This document shows positions 10,615 through 23,364 of a stretch of DNA of 64,000 nucleotides, in pieces. The notes under the pieces are model-generated. The model saw only the letters and a program-made list of their open reading frames with translations, ran no database searches and had not been told where the DNA came from. Positions within the stretch are counted from its first letter, which is position 1, and each line of letters opens with the position of its first letter. Position numbers and translations under genes: made by a program. The DNA comes from Cercis canadensis (lineage: Eukaryota > Streptophyta > Magnoliopsida > Fabales > Fabaceae), in assembly GCA_003255065.1 (NCBI GenBank), contig QAOA01007183.1, positions 1,622,939 to 1,686,938 on the forward strand, given 5' to 3'.

Positions 10615-12041
10615 ATGGAGTCAAAATCCAGTCTTCAAGAAGTTGAAGCTGTTTTTGGGTATAAATTTGCTAATCACAATTTGTTGGTGGAGGCTCTTAC
10701 TCATGCTTCATTTCATGTTTCTGAACATTCACCGTCTTATAAGCGGCTGGAGCTTGTTGGTGACTCAGTTCTTAATCTGTTGATTACAAGAGAGCTCTTC
10801 TTTTTGTACCCTGATCTCCCCTGTGGAAAGCTTACTTTTCTCCGTTCAGATAATACTGATAATGAGAGGCTTGCACGTGTGGCTTTTAAACATGGTCTAC
10901 ATCGATTTTTACGTCACAAGAAACCACTTCTTGAACAGCAAGTAATTCACAAGAGAAAGTATATTTTTAAATATTTGCATTGGTACTTTTAAAGTAATTA
11001 ATGAAGTTTGAGCATGTTTAAGCATACTTTTGGAGCATAGATGTTATCATGTTAATGATTTCAGTTTAATATCCTCAATTTTTTCTTGGTTTGAATCGGT
11101 TTATAATTTGTTTACCAACAATATGTGTTGATTTTATATAGAGTCTTTTACATGATTTTGTACATTTTCAGCCTACTTTTGACCAATATTCATGATAATT
11201 CTGCTTAATTGCTATGTGATATTTATAACTCACTGTTTAGGAGACTGTGGAGAGATCTGTTTGTGCATCTGACTACACTCTTATGTATATGAAAATCTGT
11301 GTGCATATGTAGATTGTCTGGGTTATGTATCTCAACAATGTGATACATACCCTTCTTTGAACTCCCACAGATTGAAGATTTTGAGCAAGAAATTGCACTT
11401 TATCCCTTGCATTCTCATGGGCTCATTGTTGCACCAAAGATCCTTGCAGATGTTGCCGAAGCAGTGATAGGGGCTGTTTTTATTGACAGCAATTCCATCG
11501 AAAAAGTTTGGGAGGTATTTTGCATTTTATATTCTCTAGTCTTATAGATAATAATTAATCCTCCGAGTGATCCAAGCCGTTCACGGTCTTGGTGGTAATA
11601 GGGTATTTAACCATTGGGCTATTCCCTAATGACGTTCTCGTCGATATGCTCATTGATCATTACAATATATCCAATGTCTAGTTATTTAACCAAATGATCT
11701 TCTTGGTTAGGTTTTTAAACCTCTGTTGGAACCCTTCATTAATTTAGAAACACTGGGGGAGAACCCTGTGGTAACGGTGGTGGAGATTTTGCCAGAAGCA
11801 CGGGATCCGTTTCAGATTTGACACTGAATCTTGGGAAAATGATGGAACTGTTAAGGTATTCATAGAAGATCGCCTTGTTGGTAAAGCCACATATCGTCTC
11901 AAGAAAGACGTTGCTGTGAGTAGAGCTGCTAAGGACGCCTTGGACAATATTCATAACCTATTGCGTGAGCGTGAGCGTCAGAGAGAACGAGGTATAATTC
12001 CTGTTAGTAATACTGAGAATGACTGTCACCCGTCCAAGTGA
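10615..12041 (+). CDS. RNase III-like protein (RIII domain plus dsRBD), apparent frameshift in last exon
   Basis: This is a class-1-like plant RNase III (RTL family, closest in form to RNase 3-like protein 3) with one RIII domain and one C-terminal dsRNA-binding domain. Exons 10615-10941 and 11371-11514 are in phase with good GT/AG sites. The third starts at 11711. RIII signature residues are RLELVGDSVL (Glu46, Asp50) and ADVAEAVIG (Asp136, Glu139). The first acidic position of the usual ERLE motif is Lys43. In exon 3 the frame meets a TGA near 11819. The dsRBD (FCQKHGIRFRFD, then RLKKDVAVSRAAKDALDNI) continues in the +1 frame to a TGA at 12039-12041. One extra base near 11786 would explain this. 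It may be a sequencing or assembly error, a recent mutation, or a truncated protein. Confidence 0.75.
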
Positions 12042-13285
12042 GGAATTGCTAGGTGAGGAAATTTTATCTTTGCATATTGCAAATAAATAAAGTTGTCAAG
12101 AATTGTCAATATTAATATTCAAGGTTTTCTACAACTATTAATGTAATTTTATCTATATAATTTAGGTGATTGTTATGTTAAGTTGTTAACCGTCATTCAA
12201 AAGAGGAGTAGAGCTACTCCACTACCTTTTTTATTGATGTGGTTTTGGTGGAAGCTTTATTTCAAATTTAATGTTATTGTAAAGATTTTGAAATAACGAA
12301 TTATTTAGTATAATTAATTTCTTGTAAAATACATAAAAAAAGTTATACAAAAAAAATATGATTAAAAATAATTAAGAATAATATTTTTTTTGACACAATT
12401 AAATTTAAATTTTATCAATTGATTTAAAATTTGATTCACATTATATGACTTAATTTTTTAAAATTTGAATTCTATTAGAACTTGATTGAGCAGTGTTACC
12501 CCTTGAATAGCTTAGTAATCACTTATAATTTATTATTATTGATCTGGTAATTTCGATCTTCGTTATAAATGGGGATGTCATCAAAGGGAAAATAGCAGCA
12601 TTAGTATGATCATTTTTGTTATATTTTTAGACAATATGACATTTGAAACTGATTTTTTAATATAATTTAAATAAAAATTTATTATAGAATTATTTCTCAA
12701 ATGTACTTTTTTTAAAATTAATTCTACTCAAAATCTATTCGCAAAAATCAGTTTTCTGACAAGTACTCTATAGTCTATAACGTGGCATAGCCTTTGACCT
12801 TCACTTGTCCCCCGTTAGTGCCTTAAGTAACGTGCCATGCGGGTTGAAAACGAAATGGAAGACTCATGTGACTGTTTCCCTCTTTGTAAAAGACAAATTT
12901 ATCAAAAGTTATTTTATATTTATAAAGTCGTAAATTGTCTATATAATTATATACAAACTATTCAGTGTTAACCATACAAATAGAAAAATATTTATATATG
13001 TAACATTACTTTAACAAATATACATTAATTGTTTAGTTCAGAAAAATGTATGAAGGTTTCATTAAAATATCTTCTTGCACAACAGAAAATTTCCTTTAAG
13101 ATTAAAAAAAAAAAAAACAACTATGTTTTTTACATGAAAAATTAAAAGGTACTTTTATTTCTTAAAAAAATATGTTTAGCTGAAAATACTTCAAAATTAT
13201 GTAGCACAGGTATATGTACGAGTACGAAACATCGGTACTATATTTTTCAAAAAATAAAGGTACGGATACGTTATAAGTACGCAAT

Positions 13286-13288
<3 letters not shown>

Positions 13289-13342
<54 letters not shown>
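13289..13342. repeat. (AT)n microsatellite, about 27 units
   Basis: An uninterrupted AT dinucleotide run of 54 bp. It is likely to be length-polymorphic. Confidence 0.95.
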
Positions 13343-13344
<2 letters not shown>

Positions 13345-13502
13345 AATAGAATAAAAAATGCTAAAATTCTCTAAATATTAAAAATATCAACTATTAATCT
13401 TAAAAAAGAGAAAGGAAGAGGAATTTTACAAAAAAAATGGCTGCTCTCGGTGCTGGGAAGACTAATTTTGGGGAGAAGAATGGTTTAGTGCATCCAAAAA
13501 TA

Positions 13503-13619
13503 ACGTCATTTTGATAAGTATGCATTTCCTCCTCCTCCAAAATGGTGACGTTTCAGTGACATTCCATTTTTGCCTTCTTCAAAACGTCATCGTTCTAATT
13601 GACTAGGTTTTCAACGTCA
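13503..13619. promoter_or_regulatory. Cluster of four TGACGT (as-1/bZIP-like) cores
   Basis: TGACGT or its complement occurs at 13503-13508, 13546-13551, 13584-13589 and 13614-13619, with spacings of 43, 38 and 30 bp in AT-rich DNA. Such cores bind TGA-class bZIP factors. The cluster is about 0.7 kb upstream of the methyltransferase ATG. Function is inferred; a decayed local repeat is an alternative. Confidence 0.35.
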
Positions 13620-14261
13620 CAAAATGTCATCTTTTCCTCTTACCACAACTAACTAACTCAACATTTCGCACGTGTTTTTTAGATAAAACGAGCCGTTTCA
13701 AAGCGTTTCGAAACAAAAATAAAAAAAAAAAAAAAACAAACAAACAAAAATTTGGGCATTTCGAAGGTATCCAAAACAAATACGTCCCAAAAAATACTGT
13801 ACCAGTGCTACATTGCTTCAAAACAATGGGAAGGTTGTTTCAAAGTTATTATTTATTGAAAATGTTTTCTCCAATCATATATCAGGACTAACATGAGCCT
13901 TATTGAATTCGAGCAAAAAAAAAATGAGCCTTATTCAATTTTTTTAAAAGAAAAAAGAAGGTGAGCCTTCATTTATTGGAAAATATCTGTCGTTAGTTTT
14001 AATGCGTTAAACAAGTGAAGACTGTTCTTTACTCTCTGTAATCTGTAGTGTGTAAACTGTAAACTGTAGTGTAATAATAAAGGAAATAATAGCTCGCATG
14101 TAATAACCGCAAACGACAATGTTTCATTGGCGAAGTCACCGCTTCTTAATTTTCTTTCTACCTACTCCAAATCTAATTCGCTAATCAATCTCCATTCTTT
14201 TTCCTTCCCCAGGCCTCCTCCCTCTTGCTCCACTGTCACTCCAAATCTCACTCTCGCTCTC

Positions 14262-14265
<4 letters not shown>

Positions 14266-14297
<32 letters not shown>
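14266..14297. repeat. (CT)n tract in the methyltransferase 5' leader
   Basis: A CT dinucleotide run of 32 bp ends 25 bp before the ATG. Pyrimidine tracts near plant transcription starts are common in TATA-less promoters, and no TATA box was obvious here. Confidence 0.8.
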
Positions 14298-14300
<3 letters not shown>

Positions 14301-14322
14301 ATAGCCGTATAGACCCATCAAG

Positions 14323-15585
14323 ATGGGTTCTGTTTCTCTCAAAATAGGGGATGGAACAGCCAGATTTAAGAGAGCATCTCTGTGTTCTTCAGCAGTTAAC
14401 ATTCTCATGATCTTCTCTGTTATCACCACCAATCTTTTCGCCCTATATGCTTTCACAGCTTCCCCAAAGGACCATCACAACCAACTACTTAACCATACTC
14501 ACAAGAACTTCTCTCTCATCTCAGAGCAGGTCTCACTCATACTGAGAGAGATCGATTCCTCTCAGAAGAAATTGGCCCAGATTGAGAAAGAGCTTCTTGG
14601 TTATGAAAGTATTGACCTTTCCAGGCCCAATATTGCAAACGAACTCAAACTCTTCCTCCAGCACCACCAGCTCCCTCTGGGCAAAGATTCCAAAACTGGG
14701 ATCACTGAAATGGTGGCATCTGTTGGCCATTCCTGTGAGAAATCTGCCGACTTGTTGTCTCAGTACATGAATTACAAGGTTTCTGGACCTTGCCCGGATG
14801 ATTGGAATGTTGCGCAGAAACTGATCTTGCGAGGATGTGAGCCTTTGCCAAGAAGGAGGTGTTTTGCCAAGTCTGTTTCCAAGGTAGGTCTTCATCCTTT
14901 TCCCACCTCCCTTTGGAGACCTGTTGGTAATAAGACTGTTAATTGGAGCGGCCTTGGTTGTAAGAATTTCGAATGCTTGAATGGTAAGAAGTTGAACAAA
15001 GATTGCATTGGATGCTTTGATTTGGTTAATGGCTATGAGAATCAGAGGTTTGTTAAGGCTATAAGTAAGAGTGATTTTCTCATTGATGATGTGTTAACAT
15101 TGGGAAGTGGTGGAATTAGAATAGGGCTTGACATTGGAGGTGGGTCTGGATCCTTCGCAGCTAGAATGGCTGATAGGAATGTCACAGTGATCACTAGCAC
15201 TCTGAATGTTGACGCCCCATTCAGTGAATTCATTGCTGCAAGAGGACTTCTTCCTCTGTTCTTAAGCTTAGATCATAGGTTCCCATTCTATGACAATGTG
15301 TTCGATTTGGTTCACGCTGCAAGTTCCTTGGATGTTGGAGGGAAGCCAGAAAAGTTGGAGTTTTTAATGTTTGACATTGATCGCATTTTACGGGCTGGTG
15401 GCTTGTTTTGGCTGGATAACTTCTATTGTGCAAACGATGAGAAGAAAAAGGCGTTAACTCGGTTGATTGAACGGTTTGGATATAAAAAGTTAAAATGGGT
15501 AGTAGGAGAGAAGGTCGATAGTGTTGGGTCTGGCAAATCTGAAGTTGTTTTATCTGCCGTCCTTCAGAAGCCCGTGAGAGTGTAA
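14323..15585 (+). CDS. Putative SAM-dependent methyltransferase, single-pass membrane protein (At1g29790-like)
   Basis: An intronless 420-residue protein. A hydrophobic segment at about 21-46 follows a short basic N-terminus, giving a type II (signal-anchor) topology as in endomembrane plant methyltransferases. Residues 60-150 are helical and hydrophilic. A Cys-rich central part includes GPCPDDW, GCEPLPRRRC and GCKNFECL. The SAM-binding motif I is GLDIGGGSGSF at about 268-278. Post-motif elements are FDLVHAASSLDVGG and RILRAGGLFWLDNF. The family resembles plant methyltransferases annotated as At1g29790-like. The substrate is unknown to me. The start is the first ATG after the CT-rich leader and gives the expected N-terminus. 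No lesions were seen. Confidence 0.9.
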   Translation: MGSVSLKIGDGTARFKRASLCSSAVNILMIFSVITTNLFALYAFTASPKDHHNQLLNHTHKNFSLISEQVSLILREIDSSQKKLAQIEKELLGYESIDLSRPNIANELKLFLQHHQLPLGKDSKTGITEMVASVGHSCEKSADLLSQYMNYKVSGPCPDDWNVAQKLILRGCEPLPRRRCFAKSVSKVGLHPFPTSLWRPVGNKTVNWSGLGCKNFECLNGKKLNKDCIGCFDLVNGYENQRFVKAISKSDFLIDDVLTLGSGGIRIGLDIGGGSGSFAARMADRNVTVITSTLNVDAPFSEFIAARGLLPLFLSLDHRFPFYDNVFDLVHAASSLDVGGKPEKLEFLMFDIDRILRAGGLFWLDNFYCANDEKKKALTRLIERFGYKKLKWVVGEKVDSVGSGKSEVVLSAVLQKPVRV

Positions 15586-17947
15586 AGGTTAGGAGCTTAT
15601 ACAGCAAAAACTGCGAGAGGTAAGAATACTCTTGCTTCTGCTAGCTCTCTTTCGCACGTAATTTGTCTGAATCAATTGCTTCTAACATCATCAAATCCCA
15701 TTAGAAGTGGAATAAGTTCATAAGTTATTTCTTTACCAACTGTAGACCAACAATTGAGGTGAAATATTTTATGTATTTTTAGTTCTGTTTTATATCTTGA
15801 TCTCTATTTGGGTACCATACTAGCTATTCTGTAGACAATGAATTGTTAGTAAATGAAAATTCAATTAGATTTCTCTAACTTAGAAAGTCAATCCAAGTTT
15901 TAAGATTTTGTCATTTGAATGTGTCTTTCTTGACTGTAAAGATTCAATCATAAGTTTCTGATGCTGCAAGATTAGTAGGTAATGCACTTTTAACAGCAGG
16001 ATTAGTGGTGCATGCCCCATTTGACTTCTTACAGTACCATGTGGACGTTTGTTCTGTTTGAATGAAACGTTATTACGTGGATTGATATCTCCTTGATGTT
16101 AATATAAGTGGTTGTCTTTCATTCACAGCAAACCACCTTATGCTAAACTGCTTTGATTTTTGGTTTTTCATAAATACAATCTTAAGTGTCTACATTTTGC
16201 ATGGCTAACTGCTCGCCTCATATTATTGCCATCACACACACTGAGCTTCGACGAAATAAATTAGGCTTATTGAATGACTAAAAAGAGACCATTCATTTAC
16301 TTCCATATGCAACTTCTTGATCTTACTATTTGGGGAAAACCGAGACTCTGAGAAGTGCAAATCCAAAGCATGTTTCCTATCTGGGGATAAAATATGAATT
16401 ATCTTGAGAAAATAAGTCATGCAATTTCATGAAGAGACTAAATATTGACGGCCACACCTGTTGAGTATATTTGTCAAAATCTGGACTTCATAATTGCTGA
16501 AAGATATGATTAATCCCTAGTTTAGATACATACTTTGTGATAGTTTTTGATATTCTATTACTATTAGACTGCTCTCTATGCCTCTTAACATTAACCATTT
16601 CGCTCCAAGCACTTAGTTATAGGGCTTGATTGTGTTTGCTCACAGGGATTGATTAGGGCTTCAAACATAGAAGGGGTAAAGTCAGATGAAATTCTGCTGG
16701 GAATTTCAGAAGCACAATTTTTGTTTGCAGCTTCCACTTCATATTGATCATTGCCTCATTTAATTCTACTCTTCACCAACCCCAGTCTTGAATTGCCTTA
16801 TCAGATTAAGCCCTATAATATGGATGCTGGAAAGGAAAACTGAGGCTATCATTTGAATTTTCAAATCTGATTACAACTTTTCCTCCTTCAGAATCAGATC
16901 GTAGAAATATACTTGTTCGCAAATGTAGCTTTAGTCTCTTTTGATATGGTTTGCGATATTGTATATCTGTTTAAATTACAGATAATGCATCTGATATATA
17001 TGATCTTTGCTCATCAGTCATCGGCCAATGATAAACCGCGTAAGTTACTTTCTAATGTATAAATGTATCTGAGATGCTTAGATTATGAACTAATTCTTTT
17101 TGCTTCTCACCAAAATGAAATGTCATGCATTTTGCTTATAATACCAGACATCACCACTTCATGCATCCGTGTTTGAAAAGGATATTAGGCTTTTTCATCG
17201 TGTTTCCCGACTTTGAAATTTCTTTCTTGGCCATATAACTACACCATTTGTATTTATTAGGTTTAAATTTTAGACTCACATTTATAGCTGAATAACTACA
17301 TTACAAGTTATTTGATCTATTAACTACAGTAAAGTGTGACTTTTTTTTGCGACATATTTGAATAATAAGATTATTATTTTTTGTAAATCTCCATTTTATT
17401 CTCTTCTGCCTTAATGATTAATGAATATGGCAGTTGAGATGAACCATGTCTCTGCATGTGCGTGCTGAATTCACTTACAATGATCAATTATCAATTGTAA
17501 TTTGTAAGGGCAGGGGATATCCGACGTCATTACTCCATAACCATTTTGACCGTGGCTTTTAAGAAATCAAATTTCACAATCATATTCATAGCCTTCTCTT
17601 TGTAGTCCATAGATAATGATATTTTCACAATTCCTGCATTAAAGTATACTAATACAACCCTTGAACTCATCTCAACAGCAACATGTGTCATAAACCCAAA
17701 CAGTAAAACAGTTACTTCTCTCCGAGGTTTGGTCTATATGTAGTCTAATCCTTCCAAAGATATGTGCCAATCGGTTTCATAGATTACATTCCACCTTAGT
17801 AATGACAAAAGGTAATATAGGAGTTGACGCACGCCAAATATGCCTTCGCATGAAACATTGTATGAAGAGGTAAGTTGAGTTCACATCATCCCTAATAGAG
17901 CCACATAAAAAGGAAATCAGCAAAAATTGGGTTACTGATCTCAATTC
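15586..17947. other. Intergenic region between convergent genes, no gene seen
   Basis: The stretch contains the 3' flanks of the methyltransferase (+) and ARF5 (-) genes. Short reading frames in it have no family resemblance and AT-rich composition. No transposon ends were recognised. Confidence 0.5.
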
Positions 17948-20900
17948 TCAAGTGCAGCCACCGGATATTGAGCCATTAATCCCTTGCACCGCAGCACTGT
18001 TGAGAAGCTTCATTCCCTCTTCGCTCATCTGCTGAACTTCTGAAGGTGATAAAATTCTGATGCAGCGCACACAGCCAACAAATTCCCTGCACACACACAC
18101 CAGTTGGATTAACCCATTAACGATATCAGGAGTCTAAAGGATCCACTGCTTCGAAAGAATCCCAGAGATATACATAGTAATTATTCAGCTATTTAACTCC
18201 AAACATGCATGTATTATGTATATACAACACTAGGTGAGAAACTTACTCCCAAGGATCGTCCCCAACAAGTAGAACATCGTTCTCATAATCTACATATACC
18301 AATTTCCATGCTGAACCTCTAGTGTCACTGAGCAGACCCTCGAGACCAAACATGCATTCAATTGCAGAGATCAATTCCTCGTAATTCTTGAAAGTAGTCA
18401 CATCAATTGATCTTCCAACAGATCCTGCCTTTTGAACCTATCAGCCAAGGGGGAAAAATGTGAATTATGATCTACTTCAAGTTTAATTTTCTGGCCATTA
18501 TTGCAGCAATTCAAGAATCATTAAAGAATCTTTGAGATCTCATTTCATAGGGTAGCAATGCAATTTTGAAAAGCGAAATGCGTTTTCTACTACAAACCTT
18601 GGTATAGGTTCGCATGGGTGCAGGGACTTGCTGCCATGAATTATTGTGCAGAAAGGTGGGTTCATCAAAATCAACATGGCTTGAAGATGTTCCACCTGAG
18701 TTGTCAGGGAAGTCTTGCAGAGAAAAGGCATGTGACTCCGCCAAACTTGCTGTCGTTATCTGAGACTGGACATCCTGACTCGAACTTAAGTTACCCACCA
18801 TGCAATCTGATGGGTTCTGAAAATCAGCATCCTTCAACGCGCAAAATTCATCTAAAATGGTACTTGAAGTAGAAGGATCGACCATGGTGCTTCCGCTGTT
18901 ACTAGCATCCACATTAACACTAGTATACACCCCACTTTGATTATTGCTCTCATCCGACAGATCCTTCAAGTTGGTTGAACTAGATATACAATTAAGGCTA
19001 TATAGCCCTTGCTGGTCTGCTTGAGGTAACAACTTCATATTCCTCAGATAATGATCCCACATTTCTTGGTTTGTCAAAGGTAAAGGAGGATTAACAAGTT
19101 GAGGTAGAAGCACAGACTGTTCTTGCAAAGCTGAGACAGTTAATCTGTTTATCCCAGAGAAACATTGGCTAGAAGAATTCACCATCCATTCATCAACATC
19201 TAGGGGATGAAATAGGCCATTTAGAATGCCAAAATCGTGTTGGGGTGCCACATCAGCCACTTGTGACTGGGACATCGATGATTCTAACTGAGGCGGCTGC
19301 ATGCTCCATGGACTAGATTGGGAGAGCAATGGGTTCTGGATTGTCAACTGGCTCGCCAGACATTGTGAATTTACAGGATTTGAAGTAACTTTTTCCATGT
19401 TGCACCCTTCCATTGAAGGGAATTCAATCGTATGATCACCTAAAACCTCAGATTCCACTTTCGACTTAATAATAACTTTTCCAGAAGGAGGAGGATTATC
19501 AATTTTGGGTGGAGGATGCAATTTTCCGAGTTCATCATTTTTCAACAATGAATGCGAGTTCAAGGTGTTAGATTGGTCTTGCAATGTTTGAGAATAATGT
19601 AGATTTTTTAGTGGCATGCTCTCTGAACAAGCAACATGAGCTTTTTGGTTATCTGTTGCCAATGTGGCATTCATATCTTGCAAGGGATCTCTCTTGGCAG
19701 CAGTTTCTTGTTGCATGAATGATGAAACTGTTGGAGGATTGTTACCAAGTTGAGATTTAAAAAGAATCTTCATTAGGTGTTCCGAGTAGAGATTTGATAT
19801 AGAGTTGGAGAGCTCCACATTTCCATTTTCCGGAACTCGTATAAAAGGTCTTCTTAGCAATGTTCCCCACTCATTTTCAGCACCTACCAACACAAATTGT
19901 ATCAAATTAATATAAGACCTAACCATATACCAGGAAATAGTTAAGAAACTTACCCAAAAATCCAGATTGTAATGGTCGCTTCAAACTTGAAGTCAAAGAA
20001 GGAAAGATAAAAAGACTTTCAGGAGTCTCAATTTCCCACGAACTAACTCTATTCTGCTTATCGCCACACCCTGGCTCATCCCACTCCACCTGTTTATTGA
20101 CAAATGGTAAGATGTTTAGGTGCTGAGTTAGAAAAGCAGGACAAAATTTCTGACTCCTATAAGCTCAAGTTCCCATATGCAGTACCCTTTAATAGTAATT
20201 TTAGACTGTTAAGACTGCAAGTCATGAATTATTTAAGTTAATATCGATGTTAAAGAACAAGCTCTTGCTGAGGTGATAAGCAGCCTAATTCACCTGAATA
20301 TTTCGCCACTTAGAGCCAGGCCACCGCAAAGGATCCAAGTCACTGATACCAACTATTGTACCCATATACCTGCAGAAAGGAGGAGTACATATAAATTTCT
20401 ATCTGCTTCTTCAAGTTGTTTATGTTTATTATCAGTAAAATGCAGACATATTTTGGCTTTTTTCTTTGACTAATTTTATCTAACCATAGGAAAGTATATC
20501 TTTACATGCATCTAAAATCTACAACATAATTCAGTCAGTCAGAAATTACCTGCGCTTACCCGATTCTTCTGTCTCAAACATCATACCAAATCTCATGCCA
20601 ACTGAGAGCTGAGTCCCAAATACAGCTTTTCTGTATTTTGCCAATGGAATTACAAATTCTGAAGGACATGCCCTTCAGATAAATAGAAACAATCATTACA
20701 CTCGAAAGAAATCATTTCAAAAGCTATACATGCTATAAGAAAATATCTTAATACAGGCTAGGTGAGAGTATTAACGTCTTATATATACCTTGGATTGTAG
20801 AAAATAGTGAATGGGATCCGATTAGAAGCAGCATGAGCTGCAGCAGCAAGCACACCAATGTGCATGCTATCGGCACTAAGAACTGATGATGGCAATGTTG

Positions 20901-22576
20901 TCTGTTGACGATTTGCACGCCTAACACCAACTAGCAATTGCGACTTCTCATCCCTTGTTAAAAATAACAAAGATACAAAAGTTTAAATTATCTATTTTAG
21001 TAGGCAGAAATATGTATAATACCTTGAAATCATCATAACTGAAAGGCATGATAAGTTTCAAAAAAATATTGAATCTATAGCAGCATGACATCATGCAGAG
21101 ACACTCCATGTTACATGAATTTTGAAACCTTCTCTTTGCACAATTTACATGGAACCTATGATATAATGATGCTGCTAGCATGTTGCAATTACCTGACAGA
21201 AATGAAGCTTACTAAATTTAATTGTTTCCATCATTTTGCATTAACTGTCGTAAAAGGCAAGACAGTTTGTGGGTTTGAATAAGCAAATGCAGGGAAACAA
21301 ATGTATAACACATTTAGCTAGCAGAAGATACAGAGTAAATATTATGAGCCCCTTCCTTGCGAAATGAAAGGCCATCTTCAATTTGTTATGTGAGTGAACA
21401 TAGCTTGTAACCACTAATTACCTTATGAAAAGAACAGCATCACCTGCTTTAAGCCTTTTTGAGCCTACAAACAAACTCCATCCTGTCGTGAGAAGGTGTC
21501 TCTTCGGCTGGCCTACATAAAACAAATTTGAAAATGCATGAGTTCATACAAATCCACTCTGCAAATAAAATGCATTCTCAATGCAAAACCACCTCCGACA
21601 AATATATTGTGATTGTGAATAGAAAGTTGCAAAGGCAAACAATTACTTGGACGAGAAAGAGGCACGCAGCCCTTTAATATCAGCTTGAATGGGAATGTAC
21701 CTCCCACAATGACAAAATATATTTCTTACTAAAGCAATAGATGGAGTTGAACATAACAAGCATCCTCACCGCGGTATATATGCCGAAATGTCCAGGTATT
21801 ATCATGCAAGTCTCGGACAACTAGTTCTTGAGTTGGGGGTTGAATTGTGTAATCCTGAAATACACATAAATTAATCAGAACGTCATTCAGATTAAAAAAA
21901 ATTCCTAAACTTGAGTTATATTCAGAAAAAGGATTTTCCAACCAACTAGTGCTACATTCGTACCAACGAAGGAAAGAGCTTTTCTGCTGCCCTGCGTGGT
22001 ACTGAAAATCCACCATGCGTGCTTGTGTCACTAGCAGTCAAAGTTTTGCAGAAAAATTCACTTGGATGTTTACTCGGCTTCAGCCCAAACTCAGATATAG
22101 GAAACACGTCGTTTTCCTGACACACAGAATTTTGAACTGAAAAATATGAACATTTGATTTTCATTGTTCATAATAACAATAATTCCAGAAATGAGATTTT
22201 TTGAGTGGTATCCACGCTTACAGAATTCAGTGGTTGGAGACTCATCTGAGCGTAGATTTCGTCTGTATCTTTGTCTGCCTATCATAGGATGCAGAAAATT
22301 TGTAAAAGTTTTGTATATGTTTCTAATGATCAGTAACTAGAATTTGCTCTTGAGGACAAAGGCAAAAAAGTAAATTAGCAGCACAGAACACACTCACATG
22401 AAGTGTAACATTTTGAACTTGGCACAGCAACTGAGATGGAAGATTCGGATAGTTAGGAATCTGCGAGGTCGCTGTTCTTCTAGTGGAAGCTGCCACCTGT
22501 TCATATTTTACAACAGAGGGAGAAGATGCTTCAGTCAATCAATCATGTTAGACCAATTTTAAAAAACAAAAGAAAG

Positions 22577-22611
<35 letters not shown>

Positions 22612-23344
22612 CCTAGAAGATGTCCTGCAATAACAAATACCCAAATGTCCTCGGAAACAATCTACTCTGGAGATGCAAAGGTTATTGAATAGTTAGGAAA
22701 AGGATCAACTTTAGAATGAGCATGATGTAAATTATTCAGTTTGTTTACTCTGATTTATGCCCACATTACATACAGATTGCTGGGAAGTAGCCCAACCAAC
22801 AGCTACTAAATGAAAAATGGGTCACTATTTTCCCAGGATCCAAAGCGTGTTGTAGATGGTATTAATGTGTGTAATGGGAAGTTACGTTGACAAGGCATTG
22901 TTGAAAAGTAAATGGAACTTTAAGACAAGATATAGATGATAGACAAATTAATTATTAGGGTGGATGTATGATATGAGAAGTAAATTTACCTGCTCGCTGT
23001 GTCCCTGAGGGAAGTAATAGACAAGACTCCCCACCTGAGGCAAGGACACAAGTGGCCCTGCGCAAGCATGCCATAACTCGGAATTTATACTCTTTTGGAC
23101 CCCTGAAATTAATTAGCGGCAAAGACGGGTTTTTGACAAGTTTGATTAGTCCCAAAAGTTTAGATATTCACCAAAGCCTTGAACAAAGCGAAATCGAAAT
23201 TGAAAGACAAAATCTATAGTATTGGAAAGGTAAGAGACCAGATTGATCCTGCATTTCTTTCAAGAGCTTCATCTCCGCAACAAGAGTTTGACCCCCAACA
23301 ACTAATCCTCCTGTTCTAATCTTTTCTTCGACGGAAGCCATCAT
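17948..23344 (-). CDS. ARF5: Auxin response factor 5 (MONOPTEROS) orthologue, complete, 14 exons
   Basis: A nuclear transcriptional activator of auxin-responsive genes, central to embryo and vascular patterning. Exons on the minus strand: 23344-23239, 23102-22990, 22496-22398, 22278-22222, 22116-21964, 21854-21770, 21512-21422, 20953-20789, 20672-20550, 20369-20294, 20089-19954, 19883-18598, 18437-18247, 18086-17948. All have GT/AG sites and consistent phase, giving 939 residues. Domains: dimerisation and B3 DNA-binding region ([39 protein letters not shown]), ARF domain to about 400, Gln/Ser/Pro-rich activator middle region (about 402-820), and PB1 domain (about 826-915) with the conserved Lys in TYTK and the acidic OPCA motif [17 protein letters not shown]. 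The start uses two tandem ATGs, 23344 and 23341; MMAS matches Arabidopsis ARF5. Identification over other class-A ARFs rests on the N-terminus and C-terminus. Confidence 0.96.
22577..22610. repeat. Poly(A) run inside the ARF5 intron between exons 2 and 3
   Basis: A run of 34 A on the plus strand (T on the gene strand). Length is likely to be unreliable in the assembly. It is not linked to a recognised retroelement. Confidence 0.9.
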
Positions 23345-23364
23345 CAACCCTCTCTCTCTCTACT

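Larger units (their letters stand above)
12042..14322. other. Intergenic region with simple repeats and a TGACGT cluster
   Basis: No coding sequence was recognised. It includes AT-rich spacer, a perfect (AT)n run at 13289-13342, four TGACGT cores between 13503 and 13619, and a (CT)n leader tract at 14266-14297 just before the methyltransferase ATG. Confidence 0.5.

Noticed and set aside
14181..14456. 91-codon minus-strand frame across the methyltransferase start
   Set aside because: It depends on the (CT)n tract read as Arg-Glu repeats and overlaps a well-supported gene.
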